Part shown: in pieces, positions 59,900 to 64,000 of the stretch
Position numbering within the stretch: position 1 is the first letter of the stretch
How the letters are laid out: every line of letters starts with the position of its first letter
Origin: Pusillimonas sp. UBA3987
Lineage (GTDB): Bacteria > Pseudomonadota > Gammaproteobacteria > Burkholderiales > Burkholderiaceae_B
Assembly: GCA_002384935.1 (NCBI GenBank)
Contig: DGCD01000011.1
Coordinates: 124,001 to 188,000 of the forward strand
Length of the DNA stretch: 64,000 nucleotides
Direction: 5' to 3'
Translations under genes and position numbers: made by a program
Notes under the pieces: model-generated
The model's input: the letters and a program-made list of their open reading frames with translations, nothing else
Told to the model about the DNA's origin: nothing
The model's database searches: none

Positions 59900-61292
59900 G
59901 ATGGGGCGGCGTGGCGGTTGCTCCGAACAGTGTTTGCAGGTTGGAGCTGATGTGTACTGAATCGGCAGGCAGGTTGGCTATTTGTTCGCGCCAGATCCGT
60001 TCGCGATTGTTGTCCGGCTGGCTGGCTTGCGCAACGACATAGAGTTTCGTGCCCGGTGTGCTTAACTGATTCAGGAAGTGTAATGTACCGCGATCAGGTG
60101 TTTGACTGGCATCACACACGGCAACGACTTGCCCTGGACCATATGCTTTCAATGTTTGCAATGCATGCTGGCGTTGTTCGCGCGAGTCTATCCGGCCCAG
60201 ATCGTTTCCCGTTTTTCCCATTGGTATAGGTGGCCATGGGGTGTCGGCGGTAAGTTCCAGGCCCAATATTGCGTAAGGTTCTGCCGTATTGAATGTGGTT
60301 GCTGCCGTTACCGGGCTGGCCTGCGAGGCCGGCTGCGCAGCCGGATGGTCAATACCGATAACCCGGCTTTCCGGCATGAGCGTCGAGTGCAGGTTGATAT
60401 AACCCGGTAACGTTGTATCGACGGGCGTGAGCCGGATATTGCGTTGCGCCCAGCGCATGCAAATCAACAATAGAATCAAGCGCGGGAAAAAGCCATAAAC
60501 CAGAACACAACCGATGAGCCAGCTTGACCAGGTTACGCCGGCATCGGAAAGCGGGGAGGGCGAGCCGATGCTGCTGGCAATAATGGATGGGTCTGGGGTT
60601 GAGAAGCCCAGAAGCGATGGAACCCACCCAAGCAAATGAGTGAAGTGAAGAAAGACGCCCGAGCCAAGCAGTGTCGTCTCCCATTGAAATTGATACTGCC
60701 TTGCGGAAAGCAACACCAGCAGTGTCAGTATTGCGGCCGCCATAAGGCCTGTCCAAATGGCATGGCTGATAACGCCCAAGGTTGGCTTAAGGGCACCGGC
60801 TCTGCTTAATGCGCTGGTTAAGCCTTGTACCAAAAGGTGATTGTCGGCCTGCTTGTTGAGCTTGCGTGTTATGGCCAGCCATAACTTGCCCAAACCGGGC
60901 GGCCCGGCGGTTTCAACACTTAAAGAGATAAGCCACAGTATCAAAGTCACAAAGTGCAAGCCAAGCAAGGTCAGCAGGGCAACCAGCAGGTTCACGGGAT
61001 GCTGCCCGCTTCCAAGCGCGCTGACGGCAGCGGAAATACCGCCCAGTAGGCCCATGAGCAGTAATCCTGAAAGTGCCCAGCGAGCCTGTGCGGCAATGAG
61101 GTTGGCCTTGGTGTTGAATGCAAGTTTTTCGGCCAGTGCGGTTGCACGAATAGCCAGCCGCGCCTCGAGCGTGGGGCCGCGCTCGATCGCCTGCCGGTTT
61201 TCCTGCGTATCGTGGCAGCGGCCGTTTTTTATTTCATAAAGGCGAACCGTTTCGGTAAGCCATGCGGTTTGAAGTGATCGCGTGAGACCCAT
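59889..61292 (-). CDS. DUF2868-family membrane protein
   Basis: This is a 467-aa protein with about four to six hydrophobic helices in the first 300 residues (WALSGLLLMGLLGGISAAVSALG, LLVALLTLLGLHFVTLILWLISL, WSSWLIGCVLVYGFFPRLILLL). A soluble C-terminal part of about 150 residues follows and appears to be NTP-independent. It overlaps the GTPase gene by 11 bp and is likely its membrane anchor. Function is unknown. Confidence 0.83.
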   Translation of the reverse strand: MGLTRSLQTAWLTETVRLYEIKNGRCHDTQENRQAIERGPTLEARLAIRATALAEKLAFNTKANLIAAQARWALSGLLLMGLLGGISAAVSALGSGQHPVNLLVALLTLLGLHFVTLILWLISLSVETAGPPGLGKLWLAITRKLNKQADNHLLVQGLTSALSRAGALKPTLGVISHAIWTGLMAAAILTLLVLLSARQYQFQWETTLLGSGVFLHFTHLLGWVPSLLGFSTPDPSIIASSIGSPSPLSDAGVTWSSWLIGCVLVYGFFPRLILLLICMRWAQRNIRLTPVDTTLPGYINLHSTLMPESRVIGIDHPAAQPASQASPVTAATTFNTAEPYAILGLELTADTPWPPIPMGKTGNDLGRIDSREQRQHALQTLKAYGPGQVVAVCDASQTPDRGTLHFLNQLSTPGTKLYVVAQASQPDNNRERIWREQIANLPADSVHISSNLQTLFGATATPPHHAS

Positions 61293-61430
61293 TGGTATTT
61301 AATTCTAATTCGCGTACGGGGAATGATAGGCATATTAGGCGGTGTGCCTGCCTGCGTCCAGTCGGCTTCATGTGCCTTGATTATTTGCTTGATTTGTCAA
61401 TTGGTTGTATTTGCAACCTGTTGGTGATTC

Positions 61431-61454
61431 AACTAGTTGACATATCAACAAGTT
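61431..61454. promoter_or_regulatory. 24-bp imperfect palindrome, MarR-type operator overlapping a promoter
   Basis: The arms AACT-x-GTTGA and TCAAC-x-AGTT are separated by 4 bases and pair at 20 of 24 positions. The inner core TTGACATATCAA is the classical TTG-N6-CAA pattern of MarR-family sites. It covers the -35 box of the promoter at 61437-61465. An overlapping perfect 10-bp palindrome CAACTAGTTG is at 61430-61439. No MarR gene is visible in the window, though the third Liv operon continues beyond it. Confidence 0.6.
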
Positions 61455-61465
61455 AAATCTAGACT
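61437..61465 (+). promoter_or_regulatory. Likely sigma-70 promoter of the third Liv operon
   Basis: TTGACA (61437-61442) and TAGACT (61460-61465) are spaced by 17 bases. The -35 is perfect and the -10 matches four of six. It lies 75 bp before the start of the binding-protein gene and inside the palindrome just described, so a bound repressor would block it. Confidence 0.55.
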
Positions 61466-61539
61466 TGTTTTACGCGCCGGGGCATTTGCGTTGTTATGCG
61501 TCATGTCCGTGCACGAAAATCAATAAACAAGGAGACAAA

Positions 61540-62709
61540 ATGAAGAAAGCGCTTCGTTTGGGCGCCATCGCACTGATGGCGGCCTCTATTTCCGGCCTTG
61601 CCCATGCCGATACGGTTAAAGTGGGTATCATCGGCCCGTTTTCGGGCCCTTTTGCACACTATGGCAAGTTGTTTAAGGATGGTGCCGAATCTTATTTGAA
61701 ACAGCAGGGCGGCCAGTTTGCCGGTCATGATATTGAAATTATCTACCGTGACAGTGGCGGGCCTAATCCCAGCGGCGTCAAAACGGCGGCTCAGGAACTG
61801 ATCGTGAGTGATCGCGTTGATTATCTGGGCGGGATTGTGTTTACGCCCAATGCAATGGCAGTCGCGCCACTGGTGCAAGAGTCAAAAACGCCAACGGTCA
61901 TTTTCAATGCGGCCACCTCATCCATTACACCTAAATCCGACTATTTCGTCAGAACTTCATACACGTTGTGGCAGGTAACGGTTCCGATTGCACGTTGGGC
62001 CCACGAGCAAGGTATCAAGAAAGTGGTCACGGCGGTGAGCGATTACGCCCCCGGCGTTGATGGTGAAACGGCATTCAAGGAAGAGTTCACGCGCCTGGGT
62101 GACGAGGTGGTTGAAAGCATTCGCATGCCGCTCAACACCAACGATTTCAGTCCTTTCGCACAACGCATCAAGGCTTCGGGTGCCGAGGCGGTCTACGTCT
62201 TCCTGCCCGGTGGCCCGCCCAGCCTGGGCTTTGTGAATGCCTATAACCAGAATGGCTTGCGTGAAGCGGGAATCGAATTCCTGGGTACGGCCGAGATGGA
62301 TGAGTTCGACCTGCAGAAATTTGGCGATGCGGCATTGGATTTGAAAACAGCATTCCATTATTCCGCTGCACATGACTCAGATGCCAACCGTGAATTCAAG
62401 AAGGCGATGAAGGCACAAGCGGCCGATGCGCTGGAGAATTATGCTTCCGTAGGCGCTTACGACGGGATGCATATCATCCAAAAAATGGTGGAAGCAACCG
62501 ACGGCAAGAAAAATGGCGACAAGGCCATTGAAGCGATTAAGGGTTATGAGTGGGAAAGCCCCCGCGGCCCTGCAAAAATCGATCCTGAAACCCGCCACAT
62601 AACCCAGAATGTGTATTTGCGCGAGGTCGAGCGCGACGGTGACATCCTGGTCAATACCGAGATCGAGACCTTCGGCATGCAGCCCGATCATGGTTTGAAA
62701 AAACAATAA
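61540..62709 (+). CDS. Liv-type ABC transporter periplasmic binding protein (third system)
   Basis: This is a 389-aa precursor with signal peptide MKKALRLGAIALMAASISGLAHA and mature start DTVKVGIIGPFSGPF. Peripla_BP_6 motifs include IEIIYRDSGGPNPSGVKTAAQELI. The ATG at 61540 has AGGAGA before it, and the frame upstream is not family-like. Relatives with this type of promoter often bind aromatic acids, but the ligand cannot be read off. Confidence 0.82.
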   Translation: MKKALRLGAIALMAASISGLAHADTVKVGIIGPFSGPFAHYGKLFKDGAESYLKQQGGQFAGHDIEIIYRDSGGPNPSGVKTAAQELIVSDRVDYLGGIVFTPNAMAVAPLVQESKTPTVIFNAATSSITPKSDYFVRTSYTLWQVTVPIARWAHEQGIKKVVTAVSDYAPGVDGETAFKEEFTRLGDEVVESIRMPLNTNDFSPFAQRIKASGAEAVYVFLPGGPPSLGFVNAYNQNGLREAGIEFLGTAEMDEFDLQKFGDAALDLKTAFHYSAAHDSDANREFKKAMKAQAADALENYASVGAYDGMHIIQKMVEATDGKKNGDKAIEAIKGYEWESPRGPAKIDPETRHITQNVYLREVERDGDILVNTEIETFGMQPDHGLKKQ

Positions 62710-62734
62710 CAATTCATAAAGAAGGGGTTCGGGC

Positions 62735-63595
62735 GTGCAGCTCTTCAGTAATATCCTGATAGACGGCATTGTCTATGGAATGGTGCTTTTCATCATTTCC
62801 GTTGGCTTGTCCGTCACGATGGGCCTGATGCGGTTCATCAATCTTGCTCATGGGGCGTTTGCCATGGCAGGCGGTTATATGGCCGCGTGGCTGGTACGTG
62901 AAGAAGGCTATCCTTTTCTGGCAGGCCTTGTGCTGGCGGTCGTGGCAGCGATTGTGCTGGCTGCACTGCTTGAAACCTTTGTTTTCCGGTTCCTGTATAA
63001 GCGTACCGAACTGGAGCAGGTGCTGTTTACCATTGGGTTCACGTTTGCCGCCATTGCCCTGGCCAATTTTCTGGCGGGGCCTTATATCCAGCAGTTACCG
63101 CTACCTGATTGGCTGCGAGGGTCAATGGCGCTGGGAGATCGAACGCTACCCAAACAACGTGTATTCGTGATTGTCATGGGGTTGGCCGTTGTCCTTATGT
63201 TGTGGTTGATTATTGCCAGGACACGGTTCGGTATCTGGCTCAGGGCATCAGTCGATAACGCCCCTATGTCTTCTTCCCTGGGCATCAATATCCGCCTGGT
63301 TCAATGTGCCACTTTTGCTTTTGGCGCCGGTCTGGCGGCACTGGGGGGTGTGCTGGGTGCAGAGTTGATGCCGCTTGAACCGTACTACCCGCTCAAGTAT
63401 CTGGTTTTGATGCTTGTGGTGGTGTCGGTTGGCGGGCTTGGCAGTGTGTCCGGAACGCTGGTGGCGGCGCTTGTACTGGGTGTTATCGATACGGCCGGCC
63501 GGTATCTTGCTTCCGATTTCGGTACGTTTTTCTTTTATGTCGCCATGATTGTCCTGCTGGCCTGGCGTCCTGAAGGTATTTTGCGGAGACACTGA
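62735..63595 (+). CDS. Liv-type ABC transporter permease, LivH family (third system)
   Basis: This 286-aa membrane protein has about eight helices. The GTG at 62735 is the start, with AGAAGGGG ahead. Signatures are LSVTMGLMRFINLAHGAFAMAGGY and VVSVGGLGSVSGTLVAALVLG. Its stop overlaps the LivM start in TGATG. Confidence 0.85.
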   Translation: MQLFSNILIDGIVYGMVLFIISVGLSVTMGLMRFINLAHGAFAMAGGYMAAWLVREEGYPFLAGLVLAVVAAIVLAALLETFVFRFLYKRTELEQVLFTIGFTFAAIALANFLAGPYIQQLPLPDWLRGSMALGDRTLPKQRVFVIVMGLAVVLMLWLIIARTRFGIWLRASVDNAPMSSSLGINIRLVQCATFAFGAGLAALGGVLGAELMPLEPYYPLKYLVLMLVVVSVGGLGSVSGTLVAALVLGVIDTAGRYLASDFGTFFFYVAMIVLLAWRPEGILRRH

Positions 63596-64000
63596 TGCCT
63601 ATTGCTTCTAATTCGCTGAGTGCCGGCGCAAACATGGCACGATTTGGCTGGCTGGGCTATGTGTTGGCACTGGCTGTGATTTTTGCGTTGTATTGGTTTT
63701 TCCCCGGCAGTCTGCTCATGCTCACACATATTGCCATTATGGCGATTCTGGTGATGTCACTTGACCTGGTAACGGGTTACGCCGGCCTTCCAACCCTGGG
63801 GCACGCCGCCATGTTCGGCATGGGGGCTTACAGTGCAGGCTTGTTTGCCCGGCACTTCTCGCCTGATCCGTTGCTGGGTTTGATGGTAGGCGCGGGTTCG
63901 GGAGCGCTGATTGCCTTTGTTTCCGGTCTTTTCCTGGTGCGTTATCAAGGCTTGGCGTTCTTGATGTTAACGATTGCCGTGACGTTGATTCTGCAAAGCC
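63595..64000 (+). CDS. Liv-type ABC transporter permease, LivM family (third system, cut by window edge)
   Basis: The frame opens at the ATG at 63595 and runs to the window end, giving 135 residues. Hydrophobic helices and the LivM motif VTGYAGLPTLGHAAMFGMGAY are clear. The GLAFLMLTIAVTLILQS segment at the edge matches the fourth helix region. The rest, and presumably two ATPase genes, lies beyond the window. Confidence 0.82.
   Translation, partial: MPIASNSLSAGANMARFGWLGYVLALAVIFALYWFFPGSLLMLTHIAIMAILVMSLDLVTGYAGLPTLGHAAMFGMGAYSAGLFARHFSPDPLLGLMVGAGSGALIAFVSGLFLVRYQGLAFLMLTIAVTLILQS

Noticed and set aside
1..64000. CRISPR arrays, tRNA or rRNA genes, prophage or conjugation genes
   Set aside because: No repeat-spacer pattern, cloverleaf-like sequence, ribosomal RNA or phage and transfer proteins were seen; the only mobile element found is the IS3 copy.

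Overview
The window looks like chromosome of a betaproteobacterium of the Burkholderiales, most likely Alcaligenaceae (Pusillimonas, Castellaniella or Candidimonas type). This is inferred from the housekeeping block at 50.3-61.3 kb (ubiA, PLP aminotransferase, FmdB zinc ribbon, DUF502 protein, aspS, EEP phosphatase, clsB, DUF3482 and DUF2868 genes) and from the many Liv-type ABC transporters. No tRNA, rRNA or CRISPR was seen.

Layout. (1) 1-3.3 kb: a PAS-GGDEF-EAL gene split by an IS3-family (IS407-group-like) element of 1198 bp, with a CATC target duplication and a programmed frameshift site. (2) 3.6-17.0 kb: a cluster resembling the acyclic terpene utilisation (atu) genes: two acyl-CoA dehydrogenases, a TetR regulator, an AtuB-like SDR, both subunits of a geranyl-CoA-carboxylase-type enzyme, a feruloyl-CoA-synthetase-like ligase, an enoyl-CoA hydratase, AtuA and a periplasmic binding protein. 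(3) 17.0-22.2 kb: a GntR regulator divergent from a LigB/LigA-type ring-cleavage dioxygenase and an alpha/beta hydrolase, followed by an aryl-alcohol dehydrogenase and a nitrilase. (4) 22.4-27.0 kb: a complete Liv ABC transporter. (5) 27.0-36.1 kb: an IclR regulator divergent from a CYP199-like P450, a [2Fe-2S] ferredoxin, an SDR, an ALDH, a terephthalate-dioxygenase-like set (alpha, beta, reductase, second beta) and a TphB/PdxA-like dehydrogenase. (6) 36.1-46.3 kb: two amidases with fused AtzG-like N-termini, an exported methyltransferase, an XdhC protein and a second Liv transporter with a fused LivHM permease. (7) 46.3-61.3 kb: a 2OG-Fe(II) oxygenase, a PanE-like reductase with a class II aldolase, a Na+/H+ antiporter, and the housekeeping block. 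(8) 61.4-64 kb: the start of a third Liv operon behind a MarR-type palindrome, running off the window.

The most interesting unit is region 5. Its gene content reads as a complete route from a para-alkyl benzoate, most simply p-toluate, through 4-hydroxymethylbenzoate and 4-formylbenzoate to terephthalate, then by dioxygenation and dehydrogenation to protocatechuate. The methyl oxidation would be done by a P450-ferredoxin pair in place of the Rieske TsaMB system known from Comamonas. The LigBA pair of region 3 could then open protocatechuate, and the Liv transporter between them could bring in the acid. The pathway assignment is inference; the family memberships are well supported.

Regions 2, 4 and 5 look richer in A and T, with more T-ending codons, than regions 3 and 6-8. 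This suggests a mosaic catabolic island, but composition was judged by eye only.
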